Shown piece by piece: positions 12,102-24,179 of a stretch of DNA of 64,000 nt (the first letter of the stretch is position 1; every line of letters begins with the position of its first letter). Made by a program: the position numbers and the translations under genes. Origin of the DNA: Pararge aegeria (taxonomy: Eukaryota; Arthropoda; Insecta; Lepidoptera; Nymphalidae); assembly GCF_905163445.1 (NCBI RefSeq), contig NC_053199.1:11798001-11862000 (forward strand), given 5' to 3'. The notes below the pieces were generated by a model. The model had not been told where the DNA came from. It searched no databases and saw only the letters and a program-made list of their open reading frames with translations.

Positions 12102-12232
12102 CAGTGGCGGGTTTTCGACCAGGGTATGCCTAAATAAGGAAGATGGCATAAAATGGAAAAATCCTTCGCCTTTGTAAGTTATACAAAATTTTCAGGGTAG
12201 GCAGTGCTTTTATGCATGTATGATGTACACTG
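12102..12232 (-). mobile_element. CAGTGGCG-type MITE, 131 bp, with target duplication
   Basis: The element is bounded by CAGTG and CACTG. Read on the minus strand, it shows the family order 'ATGCATAAAAGCACTGCCTA', TTTTATGCCAT, GCATACCCTGG. The flanks GTGTTCCT (12094-12101) and GTGCTCCT (12233-12240) match at 7 of 8 positions. It has no coding capacity; transposition would have needed a transposase supplied in trans. Confidence 0.75.
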
Positions 12233-12384
12233 GTGCTCCTTTGTATTACTTTGGAGCTTTTAACTTTCATCTTAATCGCACAGTAGGTTAGATCTAAACA
12301 CACCAATTATATCTCCAAGGAGGCACAAGGCTCATTAGCACTTGCATCGGGTCCTTGGCCAATGAGGACGATGTCATCCATATC

Positions 12385-12515
12385 AATATATTAAATGCGA
12401 AAGTGTGTTTGTTTGTTTGTCCTTACTTTAGGCATAGGCTAAAAGAACCGATTCCCACAGGATTTGTAAAAAACCGTAAAAAACGCGGACGAAAAACGTA
12501 GGCAACTAGTGAGAA
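12385..12515 (-). mobile_element. Retroelement fragment, family E
   Basis: It opens with AAATGCGAAAGTGTGTTTGT and ends with 'ACGCGGACGAAAAACGTAGG', a minus-oriented copy of the family E ends. Confidence 0.55.
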
Positions 12516-13006
12516 ATAAACAATCAATTTAATACAGGTACGGTAGGTACAACTATGAAATTATTGGGTAAAAAAATAGGTACGAAATAATACAAATTAA
12601 AAGGAGCTAACAAGATCAAAGTATTCCTTAGAACTTCCTTAAGCACGCTAAACAAAAACAACAAGAGAATTAGGCATGCCGGATTTTTATTGGAATATTA
12701 GTTGCTACACTGGTATCTACCTACATTTATGTCTTATGATATTATAACCATACACCAATTAAGAGTGTCGGATGATCGAATATTTATGTAAATTAATTGA
12801 GATATTTTAAATACAATCAAAGCTGCCGAATAATAAATATTGGATAGCTTTAATATTCAATTTTACCCGTTGAGATTAAATTATGCGAAACTAAATTGCT
12901 AAATACCAAATGGCCAACATAAAACGATATCGTTGCAATTGTTATTTAAAAATCGATATCGGTTATACATTCCTAGTATATTTTTGTTAAATTAATTATT
13001 TTCGAG

Positions 13007-13262
13007 TTCGAGCCCTGGCATGCACCCCTTTTTTTATTTAAACAATTATCATTATGCTTAAGCGGTGAAGACAAAGATAGTGAGGAAACCTGCATGACTC
13101 AGAGTTCTCTATAAAGTTCTCAAGGGCTTGCGAAGTCTACAGATACTCTACTCCTGTCAGCGTGGTGGACTACGGCCTCAACCCGTCTCATTCTGAGAGG
13201 AAACGTGCGCTGTATTGAGTAACTACGCAGTAATGGGTCACTGATGATGGGTCATAAATGAT
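13007..13262 (+). mobile_element. SINE family B copy
   Basis: The copy contains GTTCGAGCCCTGGCATGCAC (B-box-like), AAGCGGTGAAGACAAAG, 'GAGGAAACCTGCATGACTCA', GCGTGGTGGACTACGGCC and a GATGATG tail. It faces the inverted copy that follows. Confidence 0.65.
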
Positions 13263-13274
13263 AATAATTATGAT

Positions 13275-13457
13275 TTTCAAAAGTCTGATTACGGCATGCA
13301 GGCTTCCTCGCGTTGTTTTCCTTCACCGTTGCATCAGCAAGTCATATTTCAATTGCTTAAAACCCACATTACTTACAAAAGTTAGAGGTGCGTTCTGGCA
13401 TTCGAATTTGGCACCCCGGAAGTGAAACCGAAGCTCTTACCACTAGGCTATCACCAC
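13275..13457 (-). mobile_element. SINE family B copy, inverted
   Basis: On the minus strand the tRNA-like head 'GTGATAGCCTAGTGGTAAGA' is followed by GGTGCCAAATTCGAATGCC and CACCTCTAACTTT. It ends near GCATGCCGTAATC. With the preceding plus-oriented copy it makes a tail-to-tail inverted pair. Confidence 0.65.
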
Positions 13458-13825
13458 TTATAACTACCTACTAAATACAAACTTAAAGTCTGTGATATAC
13501 ATTCTTTAAATTCATAAATGAAACGATTTCGATTGCCAAAAAACAATTGCAATGCGTTAATGTGAAGAAGAAAAAAACATTCTAATGCGGCTGCCAAAGT
13601 GATGCGATCATCAATTCGCTAATAAAACACCGGCATACGTTTTGTTATTCTCGGTTAATATGCATCTTCAAAGAGCGAGAAGCAAATATGTATTAATTGC
13701 TGATAAATATTCTTGTATTAAGGTACAAGCGTGTTGCGGATATTTCAAATTGTTTCGTTACACGAGGCGTTATCTAAGTGACAATGTGCGATTTTAAATA
13801 TTATTGAAGTCGAATAAAAGACAAT

Positions 13826-14017
13826 TTAGGGGACCCCTAAAATTAAAGGATCAAGCAGATGGCTCAACTGATGAAAAAAGAGCAAGACTTCGCAAGACAT
13901 ACAAGGAACATATTCTACACTAAAAAAACATATTTTCTGTAAGTAGGTACGCTTGTATTTTGCTTTAATCCGGTATGTGAACATCCAAGCTATAGTCTCG
14001 CTTAGAGACACAAGCAA
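13826..14017 (+). mobile_element. Possible family F fragment
   Basis: 'GGATCAAGCAGATGGCTCAA' then CTGATG and 'CAAGACATACAAGGAACATA' match the opening part of family F at 8030. The rest is not recognisable. Confidence 0.35.
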
Positions 14018-14157
14018 GATTCCTTTTAGTGCATAAGTTGACCAGCGGAGACAAAAACAATCAAACCAATTACGCAGTGGCTTTCTCAGGGTTTTTGACT
14101 AAGTGCCTACCTTAGAACATGAAGATGTTATAAACTTTACGTATTATAAAAAAAATA

Positions 14158-14190
14158 GGTTTAGGCAGTGCTTTTGTGCATGTATGAAAT
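14158..14190 (-). mobile_element. CAGTGGCG-type MITE fragment
   Basis: 'TTAGGCAGTGCTTTTGTGCA' then TGTATGA matches the inside of the MITE at 12102-12232. Confidence 0.4.
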
Positions 14191-14971
14191 GGAAGGACGA
14201 GCCACGAAATGAATTATCCGTTCATGATACTATGTATGCAGTAATGAATTATTATTAAAACTGTTGGCATGTATCATTTCAAACTAATACTTAGGCTTGT
14301 AAAAGTCTGCCTAAATAAACCAATAATCAATCACGCTGTTGATTTAATAAAAAAAAAAACTAAGAAACGATACTTCTTAAACGTTATTCAAAAATATGCA
14401 AGTTTGATGAAGCGCCAAGAAGATTTTAGTCTCGCGATGAATAAATTGTGAAACATGTTTGTATCATTCCAAGCTAATAGCCGGCTCGTTAAAGTATTAA
14501 GTGGCTTATTGAGCCAACTATATCAACACACACTGTTGATTCAATTACAAGAACAAATAAATTATAAGTTATTAAAACGCATCGTGCTTGCAACTCATCT
14601 CTCTGTAGGTACACGTGTGAGTGTTTCTAGTCGGTAGCTGTACCGTTAAGCGCTAATTAATGTATGTACGTCAAACGTGACTCATTTACTAATAACGAGT
14701 TAATATTTTCTTTTATCGCTAAACAGGTAAGTATGCTTCAAACTACCATCGCATTAAGATTGAACGAATAAAAATAGTTGGAGGGACTATTTTCACAAGG
14801 TTATAAAGGGGGGGGGACTGAAGTTAAAATTATCAAGATACCGTTTATAAGACTTTTAGATAAATTAATATTTATATTTTCCAGTAACGTTATTATTTAT
14901 TACTAACCTAATTAATAAATTGACAACCTAACTAATAATTGTAATGTGTTGCAAACGTGTACCTTTCATAA

Positions 14972-15016
14972 TGCTTGCTTGCTTGCTTGTGTGCGTGCGT
15001 GCGTGCGTGCGTGCGA

Positions 15017-15047
<31 letters not shown>

Positions 15048-15060
15048 TGAGTGTGTGTGT
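14972..15060. repeat. (GCTT)n/(GCGT)n/(GT)n compound microsatellite
   Basis: Four-base GCTT units give way to GTGC/GCGT units with a single interrupting A, then to a short GT run. It is likely to vary in length between individuals. Confidence 0.95.
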
Positions 15061-15069
15061 AAATTAGTT

Positions 15070-16540
15070 TTATCAAGACCCTTTATCTCCAAAACGCGGA
15101 AAACCTAGAGCAACCTACCGATCAATCATCAGATCAGTTAACTCAAAAGCCATAACATTATATTTTCATCAGGATTAGACGTAGGTACTGCCATGCCAGA
15201 GAACCCCGGTAACTCCGGCACCAGTTACTTGCGAACTATTACCCAAACACAAGTGCAGTTAAATAAAGCTTTTAAAAAACAATATCACTCATAACTTGTT
15301 AATGTTTCTGCAATTTTTAACTGAAAGACGTTTTCATCGACAAGCATTCGTGAGACGTGATGTCACACTGTCACGTTGTGAATACAAGTGTTACGGCGAT
15401 TCCGAAATAAAAACATGACATTGTTTACTCTCTTCATCGGAATCATTTTTAAAGGATACGTCAATACAAAACGAACAGAATGAAGGTATTAAAACTAAAT
15501 TCATGTTCCGAACATATCCGTTTTATTTTTATTATGCAAATTTTAAGATCTGTATAATATACAGGACGATTTCATTTTGATTTATCCTCATGGATAACTT
15601 GTCTTCAAGATTTTGTTCTCGTCCTCGAAGATGTTGGCCATATTTAAATTTAATTTTGGAAATACGACTGCTGGACGTATGGTTTTTTTTTTGGATTTCA
15701 ACACTAACTGCCGCACGTGTGTCCAGCGTCTCACCGCAAATCTCTTAGTACGTGTACATAGTGAATAATCTACCGTTTTGCGTTTTATAATGTCGCCACT
15801 TCAGCACCTCGGGATTCCTTCGGTCTATCGGTAAAATATTCTGACCTTACTATGTATGTATATAGGTAACTTTAGATCTTCTACAGATCTACTCATCATT
15901 TATAATTTGATCATGCAGAGATACTCCGACCATAACTCTTGCATCACCCCTGACGACTTTCCTATGGAGATATGTCGCAAACTTTGGTTGTTCTACATAT
16001 CTCCTTGTTCTCCTCTCTTCACGTGGAATTATTCCGACCATAGATTCTGTATCACTGCAATTTACTTTACAACAACGCTAGACAGCCACAAGTCATCACG
16101 ACTGAAAATATAAATATAAGTATAACCATTTGTACAAACCTCTTATATTCTATGTAGACCTATCTGTGTTGTTATTTCCTCCAAAACATACAAGGAACAA
16201 TCAGCAAAGCTATTATGACAGTTCGAGAAGATGGTCCAATTGTAAATGCAGTAGTAATAATACTTGGCAATTATATCAAAATAGTTGTTACAAGGACACA
16301 AACTATTTTGGCAGCTAGGTCTAATACCACACATTTTTGTTTGTAGCAATGACATTTTCAGAAATTCGGAATAAGTACTATTTCTAAGGCTCTATTATGA
16401 TAAGAATGTAGGTTACATTTATTATCTAACGGAAAAAAAATACTATTTAGCTCAGTTTTTCATCTATCAAATCTAACTGGCTGCTTTACAACCACGGTAC
16501 CTTTTTTTGAAACTCATATCTGGCATAATTTAACCATTGC
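15070..16540. other. Intergenic DNA, nothing recognised
   Basis: A loose imperfect repeat ('AGATACTCCGACCATAACTC' near 15919 and ATTATTCCGACCATAGATTC near 16027) resembles a retroelement remnant also hinted at near 10690. No gene is seen. Confidence 0.45.
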
Positions 16541-16544
16541 CAAA

Positions 16545-16806
16545 TAAAATAAATAAATAAATATACTACGACAATACACACATCGCCATCTAGCCCCAAA
16601 GTAAGCGTAGCTTGTGTTATGGGTACTAAGATGACTGATGAATAATTATATGAATAACATACATAAATACTTATAATATATAGATAAACACCCAGACACT
16701 GAAAAACATTCATGTTCATCACACAAACATTGTCCAGTTGTGGGAATCGAACCCACGGCCTTGGCTCAGAAAGCAGGGTCGCTGCCCACTGCGCCAATCG
16801 GCCGGC
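16545..16806 (-). mobile_element. SINE family A, near full length
   Basis: The minus-strand head 'GGCCGATTGGCGCAGTGGGC', a B-box 'GGGTTCGATTCCCACAACTG', the conserved 3' block and a terminal TATTTATTTATTTATTT run are all present. This is one of the best preserved copies. Confidence 0.85.
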
Positions 16807-16809
16807 AAG

Positions 16810-17590
16810 TAAAAAGCAAATTCGAGTAAATAATAAAAAAAACCTTGATCTCTTGAAAAGTTCCTGCCATTTTTAATATCATAGACTTAATCATATGTGC
16901 GACACATCCATACAGCTCGCAAGAAGACCATTCGTTTAGGATATAACCAGAAAAAAATTAAAGGGTTTTATTTTCTAAGAATGTCTTAAGCACTATGAAA
17001 AGCATGTCGCTTACGCATTTTTACAAGAAAACTGCACGTTTTCTTGGTCAATGATCTTACCCAGCTTAGGGAAAAGTAAAAGTAGGTTCAATAAAACCTA
17101 TTGGTTAAACAAAATTTACATATATATGTTTAGCAGGCTATGTTATGCACTGGGAAAATGTTAAAATGAGTGCAGTAAGTATTAAATAAAATGCCGAGAA
17201 GCTTTTTACGAGATGCAATCTCGAATATTAAGTAGCTGGACGATGACGGAACATCTCGGCATTGCAACCGCCGTCGTTTTAATGTGTATGTACCTACCTT
17301 GTACGGTTGTATGCAACCAAAACATTCAACTCATTATGTATGATTATTCGGTTTTTTTTCATTCGAAATGGTAGATTTAAACACCTTGCAGCTCGACTAG
17401 ACAGTTTTTCAAAAGATTTTTTGATCACGTTGAAGTTACTCGAGCATAGAACACCGACGGTTCCTTATGAAGCCTTTGATGACGGTAGATCAGAATAGGA
17501 GGTGTTGCACGAGATGAATGAGGTAATATAATGGAAAACCTGCAGCAGCGTCCACGTTGCTAATGTTTACTGCGATCACCAACCCATATG
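16810..17590. other. Intergenic DNA, nothing recognised
   Basis: I see no gene or repeat. The 63-residue open frame near 17307 has no motif and no convincing splice sites. Confidence 0.5.
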
Positions 17591-17597
17591 CTTAGCG

Positions 17598-17955
17598 TAG
17601 TGATTATGGAAGAGGCCTCAAGTCCAGCAGTAGACTGTTAACAGTGGCGTGCACTTCATAAATGCACAAAAGAACCGCCAACCCAAATTATTTTATACAG
17701 CTCGTATCGGAAAGGAATTTTTCAATTTTATGGCATGTTACTGCTTTGTGCATACCCTTGCCGAAAACCCTGTGCAGGCCACTGAGGCGTGCACTTCATG
17801 TATCCACAATAGCACTGCCTACCCGAATTTTTTTATATAACTCGTATTGAAAGGGAATTTTTCTATTTTATGCCATGTGTCTGCTTTATGCATACCCCTG
17901 CCGAAAACCCTGTGAACGCTACTGACTGTTATGGGCTGTTGAAATTGATGATGAT
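17598..17955 (+). mobile_element. LINE tail interrupted by a MITE
   Basis: 'GGAAGAGGCCTCAAGTCCAG' then CAGTAGACTGTTA (up to 17641) continues on the far side of the MITE as 'ACTGTTATGGGCTGTTGAAA' then TTGATGATGATT. Removing the insert restores a continuous LINE tail. Confidence 0.7.
17642..17924 (+). mobile_element. CAGTGGCG-type MITE, tandem dimer
   Basis: Two head-to-tail copies (about 17642-17777 and 17778-17924) each run GGCGTGCACTTCAT, TTTTATG(G/C)CATG, 'GCATACCCTTGCCGAAAACC' or its variant. The inner junction is a single shared CACTG. The flanks ACTGTTAA and ACTGTTAT (17634-17641, 17925-17932) match at 7 of 8 positions, so the dimer inserted as one unit with an 8-bp target duplication, as hAT elements do. 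Confidence 0.8.
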
Positions 17956-17959
17956 TATG

Positions 17960-19550
17960 TTGAAGCCTTCAGTTAGCGACCAAGTTCTTCGAGATTTAAA
18001 AGCGAAATATTGATCTGCTGGGATTGGTACTCGGGTAAGAGAACGTAAATTTTATAACAGCCATACAATAATTTACATGCATTTATTCTGTTACCTAGTT
18101 ATTTATTGTCGCCGACAGACTGACAATAAAATTACACTACGAACCAACAAAATATCAAAAGCATTAAACAATTTCGTAAATTGTTCCGAAATAACAAGCG
18201 TTTACGTATTACAAATAGAGCATTTAGGTGTTAGAGAACGTTCTGTTTGATGTTAACAGCTTCAATAGAGCCTCCCTTCTTCACATAAAGATATTTAAGA
18301 CATTTGTAAACTGCAGAGAACTACGATGTACAACAAAACAGTGATGTCTGATCGGGATATGCATTTATTTCCATTGTTGATTGATCTCTTAAGAAGTTCT
18401 CCACGAAACTCGAAATAAAATTCGCTTATGAGTGATTATATTGGGGTTAGTAAATGATTTTAAATTTGTCTTCTAATCTAGTTATAAGATATCATAATAA
18501 TTGGTTTAAAAGAAATCTTGTTTGAGCACGACAGTCAAACAAATTATTAAAACATGATATATTGTGAGACCAAGGTAGACCTCTAAAAATGCAAGTCCCG
18601 GAGGCTTTAAATCAGAGTCATACAACGTTTCAAATAGGCCACAGACCTTCAATTACTATGCGAAATGCAAACTGATAGAGTAAAAAATGAGTGTTGCTAA
18701 TGAAACTTATGTGACCTACAATGAACGACCTCCAATAAAAATTATACAGATAACGTTTGTTATGAAACTCCCAGAGTAATGACTATTTTCACACTTTACA
18801 ATTAACACAATTATTATTTATACTCATAAAAGAATAACTGCAGCATTAAATTGAAAGGAATAAGTGTTTCCAATACAGAACAAAAACTTACTTACTTGTA
18901 AAGTTACTCCAATCATTTAGTAGTTTTCGGTAATAAAATGACGGCAAAAACGGCAACGATACTATAATGGGTTACAAAGAGAGACAAAGAGCTTGCCATC
19001 TAGGATGCATCAGTCACGAATATAACAGAATACCCGAGGCCTTTTCCTGGCTTCATGAATCACTTTTTCAGTTGTCGAATTCTCAGATTTTCTGCATCGT
19101 GCGGGTAGGTAGGTACGTTAAATAAATGTACAGAAATAAATTCTTCTAAAACAAGACAAGCAAGTTTCCTTATAACGTTTGTCCTTCACCGCGAGGGACG
19201 TGACAAATAAAATTTACAAATCACCAAAGTTCTTTTAGCTGGAGCATGTTTGGAGACAAAAAAGTTGGCTTTTGTGTACCTAAGAACGACGAAAGTATTT
19301 TGTACAACATTTAAGTCGAATGGGAATTTTATTTAGAGCATTACCAGAAAGCTTATAAAAATTCGTCTTTTTATAGTTTCCTTATTTATCATAGGGTTTT
19401 AACCATTAGTTGTAACCTTCAATATAACGGAGATGGTATCATCGTCGTAATCATTCATCAACAAAGATTTCTGGCGCTTCTGCCCAGCAGAAATGTTGGC
19501 CACAAGCAACGTCATTGTGAAGTTTAGAAATTACTTTCGAGGACCTATTT
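17960..19550. other. Intergenic DNA, nothing recognised
   Basis: The stretch is AT-rich, with no gene, RNA or recognised element. Confidence 0.5.
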
Positions 19551-19559
19551 ATTGGTCTT

Positions 19560-19745
19560 TCCATTCATTATATGATGCAGTTCTAGATGGTAGCTCACCT
19601 ATTAGGTATTTATATTAATCTTTAAATCGGTTTCTACGCAACATCGCACCAGAACGCTGAATCGTTTGCTGCTCGTCTTAGTCGGTAAGATGGTATTTAG
19701 CCACGGCCGAAGCTTTCTACCAGAAAAACCAGACAGGTAGTTCTA
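19560..19745 (-). mobile_element. SINE family C-related fragment
   Basis: 'ATGCAGTTCTAGATGGTAGC' and 'CGCAACATCGCACCAGAACG' followed by CTGAATCG match the body of the family C copies near 47750 and 48040. Confidence 0.5.
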
Positions 19746-20044
19746 ATTGTAGTACACGAGTAAAGTTTAATAATTGTCTAACAAACAAAAGCTACGTGTG
19801 TTAATTCAGACGTGCTAATGCAGGGGATGTCTCGGCCGTTCCGGACGGCAGGCACCGATGCGCACCGCACCCGTACTTTGTTATGGTAACCGAGTAACCT
19901 ATTGCCTCCATAAGCAGATTTTCTTGTTGCTTAACAATTATTTTCCTTTCTGCTATTAATTTGCTCTTCCGGTGCAATTACGCAGACAGCTAATTAATTA
20001 AAACATCCATTGAAAAAATCAACAGCGTGTCCTTCCCGTCCTTA

Positions 20045-20425
20045 CATAAGGTGCTGAAACGTGGACGCTTACGAATGGAGTTATCCACAAATTTAAGGTC
20101 AATCAACGAGCTATGGAGAGCGCTATGTTAGGAGTTTCCCTGATGGATAAAATTAGAAACGAAGTGATCCGCAGGAGAAGCAAAGTTACTGACGTAGTCC
20201 AAACTATCAGCAAGTCAAAATTGCAATCAGAAAAGTTCTAAAGTGGAGTCCACGTACAAGCAAGCGTAATGTGGGGCGGCCTCCAGCACGATGGACTGAT
20301 GTCATAAAGAGAGTGACGGGAAGGGGGTGGATGAGGAAGGGTGAGGACCGGGTGTGGTGGCGCTTCTTGGGAAAGGCTTATGTTCACCAGTGGACATCCG
20401 TAGGCTGAAATAATGATAATGAATG
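20045..20425 (+). mobile_element. RTE-type LINE, C-terminal coding remnant and tail
   Basis: One plus frame reads GAETWTLTN, then NQRAMERAMLGVSLMDKIRN, RSKVTDV and a Lys/Gln-rich stretch before a stop. The next part encodes a broken RPPARWTD-like motif, then the usual tail ending in TGATAATGAATGATGAT. The series 'tyGaEtWtl', 'vtDv', 'GRPPtRWtDdik', 'qWts' is typical of the end of RTE-clade ORF2. Several frame breaks show it is dead. Confidence 0.75.
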
Positions 20426-21094
20426 ATGATTGAAAAAATAAAGCAAAAGCTTACAATAAAGCTGAAAGTGTTTTTTTTTATTGAACGCGTTAATCTTTGG
20501 AACTGCCATTCGGATTCGAAAAATCTTTTTAGTACCAGGTTTTTCTTGGGTCAACCATTCTCTGGAACGATTCATTTTGTCCGGTTAACATCATACCGCG
20601 ACCCTTAGGAGTCGGGTAACAGGCAGACAATGCAACGGGGTGCGTCGTATACTATAAGTTTGTATGGGATTTTACTTATCAGTACTTTTACTTGGAAGAG
20701 GTCACAGGGATTGCTATTTACTAATATGGGTCGTCAAACCTTAGAACTTATTTAAAATTGAAAAGATCTCATTGTCTAAACACTGAGCGGTTGCGATTCT
20801 TTCCAGCTTTCTCTCTATTTAAGTATTTATACTCAAAAATTAAAAAAATCCAGTCCGAATTATGGCCTTATCAAAAGATATATAATCTAAAAATATTGGC
20901 CGGTCCAAGATATATTTTCATCTTTTAGTTGAACGACCTTTATTAATAATTATGACATGTCAGCCCCATCGTTAAATGCCTAGTATTATTTTTTTTAAAC
21001 TAAAAAAAAAACTCAAATAACCAGAAGCGATTAGCTTGTTAGTTAATTACGTTACACAAATTTGTCAACCTGTTTGTTTATAAATGGTGTTCGC

Positions 21095-21220
21095 AATCGA
21101 CAAAGCAACGCGACGCCGCGAACCACGCCGGCGCCCATGACTCAGAATTAGGCGCCCACTATCGCACCAGCGATAACAATCTACCAGATCCTGACCGAGC
21201 TAATTAAGGCGTACAACTTT
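21095..21220. other. GC-rich island, candidate regulatory element
   Basis: A GC-rich patch contains ATGACTCAG (AP-1/bZIP-like), GCTAATTAAG (homeodomain-like) and GCGATAACA (GATA-like) within about 90 bp. No open frame or repeat relation is seen. Regulatory function is inferred from motif clustering only. Confidence 0.25.
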
Positions 21221-21397
21221 TGGGGTGCGAAATGAATGAAAAACTTACAATAATTATACTCACTTACCGCCCAATTTTAATTTTGAAAGTGTGTACGTAC
21301 TAGTTTTGTTCATAGTAAAAATAATATTGTAGGTAAGTGAATTTATTTTGTATTTAAGTCATTTGTAGAGAGTCCTCAGATTTAAAAATAGAACTAG

Positions 21398-21600
21398 CTG
21401 TTGCCCGTGTTTTTCGTCCGCCTTTATTGCGGTTTTTTACAAATCACGTGGGAGTCGTTTTTTTCGTGGGATAAAAGGTAGCCTATTTTACTCACCGTTC
21501 TTTCAACCAACTCTTATGACAAAAAAATCAAGTCTATTGGTTGCTTAGTTAGGTCGTAAAATGAGGACAAACAAACAAATACACTGTAAGCATGGATTAT
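21398..21600 (+). mobile_element. Retroelement fragment, family E
   Basis: 'TAGCTGTTGCCCGTGTTTTT' then CGTCCGC, 'GGGATAAAAGGTAGCCTATT' and 'AGGACAAACAAACAAATACA' follow the family E order from start to near its end. Confidence 0.65.
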
Positions 21601-21609
21601 TGACCACTG

Positions 21610-23400
21610 AATTATTACAATTTAACCAGAATCTACTATTGTTTTATCTGTTTTATAATACATTTTGAAGACCTCCTTTGCGCAGTGGTGAGCGCAATAG
21701 TAGTCTTATAAGTGGGATTATAATTTATAATTTCTCTGGTCTGGTCTGGTTCGACTTCGGCTGTAGCTAGTTACCATCCTACAAACAAAGGCCACCAAGC
21801 AATTTAGCGTTCCAGCACGATACTATACTACTACTCCTCCCTCACTTAAGTCCGTCAGCCGAGTTTTAACTTATAGAATAATAATAGCAATTGGCTTTAT
21901 TTAACTAATGTTAAGTTTAAATTGAAATCTGTAATTTTAATCTGTAGTTAAGTGTCATTTAGTACGTAACATAAGTTATGCTAGAATGACACCCTATCGT
22001 CGTGTGAGGTAAGTTTACTAAATTATCTCAGTTTGCTTTAAGTAAGTACTTTCCTTCTATTACAGATTCCTGCATTCCAATTCTCACAAGAGCGAATAAT
22101 GATTTGCGATAAGCAGTAATCGGTTGAAAGCCAGCCCAGAACTGGTTGCTTTTCTTAACTGTGTTGTGGAAAGGCAGTAGACGCTTAACGGGCATTGAGA
22201 AATCATATTTTATACGGCTATAGGGTACAGCTTGTTAGTAATGAAGTACCGCGTTATGCACAGCATTTACGACGCAGTGCCAGTATTCCCGGCGATGACA
22301 AGATAGCAGGCCGCAACTTCCTTATCCGTTACGCGATATTATCGGCCTTAAGAACCCTGTCTAATTTGAATAACCAACGACTTGAGAAGTCTCCATCTAA
22401 ATATATATCCCCTCCGACCAAAACAGCTCGGGCATCCTTGGGAAAAATAAATTAATACTAATGGAAAAAATATGAATTTCAAATCAGTTACATAAGTTAT
22501 GAGTTCACTTGGAACGAATTATACCTACAAGGTGTCACGGATCAATCAGCATAAAAGGATATAATACGTAATAAAGTTTTTTACCAAACAGTTAAAGTTG
22601 TAATTAATTGCTTTTTAGTTTCACTATTTTTAATTATAGCTACATACACACATTATACACACATATTATAAAATACTGCAGTGAAGTCACAGAATGTTTT
22701 AGTATGTTTTTGAAGGTTTTATTTTAAACGCAATATACGACCGCATGTCTGGTTCCTTTGTTTGCTGCATATCTTTACTGGACACCTTTTGAAGTGCCTA
22801 CTAGGCACTTATGGTAGGAGTTTAAGTAAACGTATTTATGGTTGTAAGTATAAAAACAGACAGGCAACAGCGATATTGCCATTAATATCTGCTATAGCAT
22901 TTACGTTGGAATTCTGTGGAGATTTTCCCCCGGGTTCCCGCGAGGTTCAAATCGTGACTGAGAGTCGCGTTCGGCGCAATTTGCTTACCCATACAGCGCA
23001 CCGCTCTAATCATGTGTAAAATATTACCGTACCTCGTCACTGTAACACAGAATCGGGACGGTACGTCAAAAGTCACAGAGAAACATTTCGAGATTAATTG
23101 ACTACGATAGTCGCTGCACGATTACCGTTGTCTGCACTATAGGCTTGCAGACGCGAACGTGATTGCGGACCTGTTCAACTAAATCCGAGCGAATCTAATA
23201 ATATTGTAGGTAGGCACTTATACTAAACGGACTGTAGAACGTTCTATATAGAAAATACTGATATCTGAACGAGCAGAGTTTTGAATTTTGCGTAGCTTAT
23301 AACGTAAATAATTAGTACTGACGTTATAATACCTTCATCGGGAGACAAAGGAAGCTAGTTTGGTGCACTTCAAATTCAAGGAAATTAACTGTGGAAAACA
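21610..23400. other. Intergenic DNA; unexplained 86-residue open frame
   Basis: A plus-strand open frame at 22195-22455 (86 residues, rich in Arg and Ser) lies in mixed-composition DNA unrelated to the repeats here. I do not recognise it and see no convincing splice context. It may be chance. Confidence 0.35.
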
Positions 23401-23409
23401 AATAATAAT

Positions 23410-23590
23410 CATCATATCAACCGATAGACGTCCACTGCTTAGTCCACTAACTCCTACTACTAATTTGTAACTCTCTACAAAAGATAGGTCTTTTGTAGGG
23501 AGTTACAAATTCCACGGTTTTGTGCCGCTTAAATCCAGCGGCTACCTGTGACGCGCCTAATGTCGTCCGTCCACCTCGTCGGGGATCGTC
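23410..23590 (-). mobile_element. LINE tail containing a snap-back inverted repeat
   Basis: The minus strand reads 'CCACCTGTTGGGG'-like sequence, 'AATCCAGCGG'-type blocks in complement, and ends with a TATGATGATT tail. The inner part holds a 23-bp inverted repeat with one mismatch and loop TAGG (23462-23484 with 23489-23511). Uninverted relatives at 33070-33185 and 62588-62665 carry 'GGAACTCYCTACAAAAGA' once only. Confidence 0.6.
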
Positions 23591-23649
23591 GAAATAATAA
23601 TAACAAGGCTATATTAACATTACAAACAATCGGTTGTTGTAAATTAACA

Positions 23650-23880
23650 CTAGGCATTAAACGGCCGGTAAAGTAATCGGCCACACAATTCCCATAAAAG
23701 CGTGGAGAATCGGCGAGATCCAGTTGAACGCGTGACCTCTAGTCGGCGAGTAACAAGGCGAGTGTTAGTAACCAGGCGCGAGAGGAGGGCGGAGGGCCCA
23801 TTAGAACAATAGTAGCGCGCAGAAGCATGTGATCATAAACTTGCACCTACAATCAGCTCCGACCCGTTTGAATACCTGAC
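23650..23880. other. GC-rich island, candidate regulatory element
   Basis: This is a compositionally distinct stretch with CATAAAA and ATCATAAAC words (Abd-B/Cdx-like sites) and GGCGCG-type CpG words, flanked by AT-rich DNA. It has no open frame. Function is inferred from composition alone. Confidence 0.22.
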
Positions 23881-24179
23881 CTGCCACAACTTAACATGCC
23901 ATTCGCATATCTCGTGAATTGTATTAAGCTAGAAACCTACGGAATGCGAAAATCGGAAATAATACTATAATAAAGAACTTACCTTAGACCAAATAAGGAA
24001 GAGAACCCTATGATACAGACAGAGATATATATGTATAATATAGAACTGTTTATTGCTTCATATAAAATACTTGTTTAAATTTGTGTGTATATTGTGTCTT
24101 ACGTAATATTAAGTAAGTTTATTGTATATACCTATTATCTATCTTTTAATTGTTGGCTCAACCATTTTTCTTTGCAACT

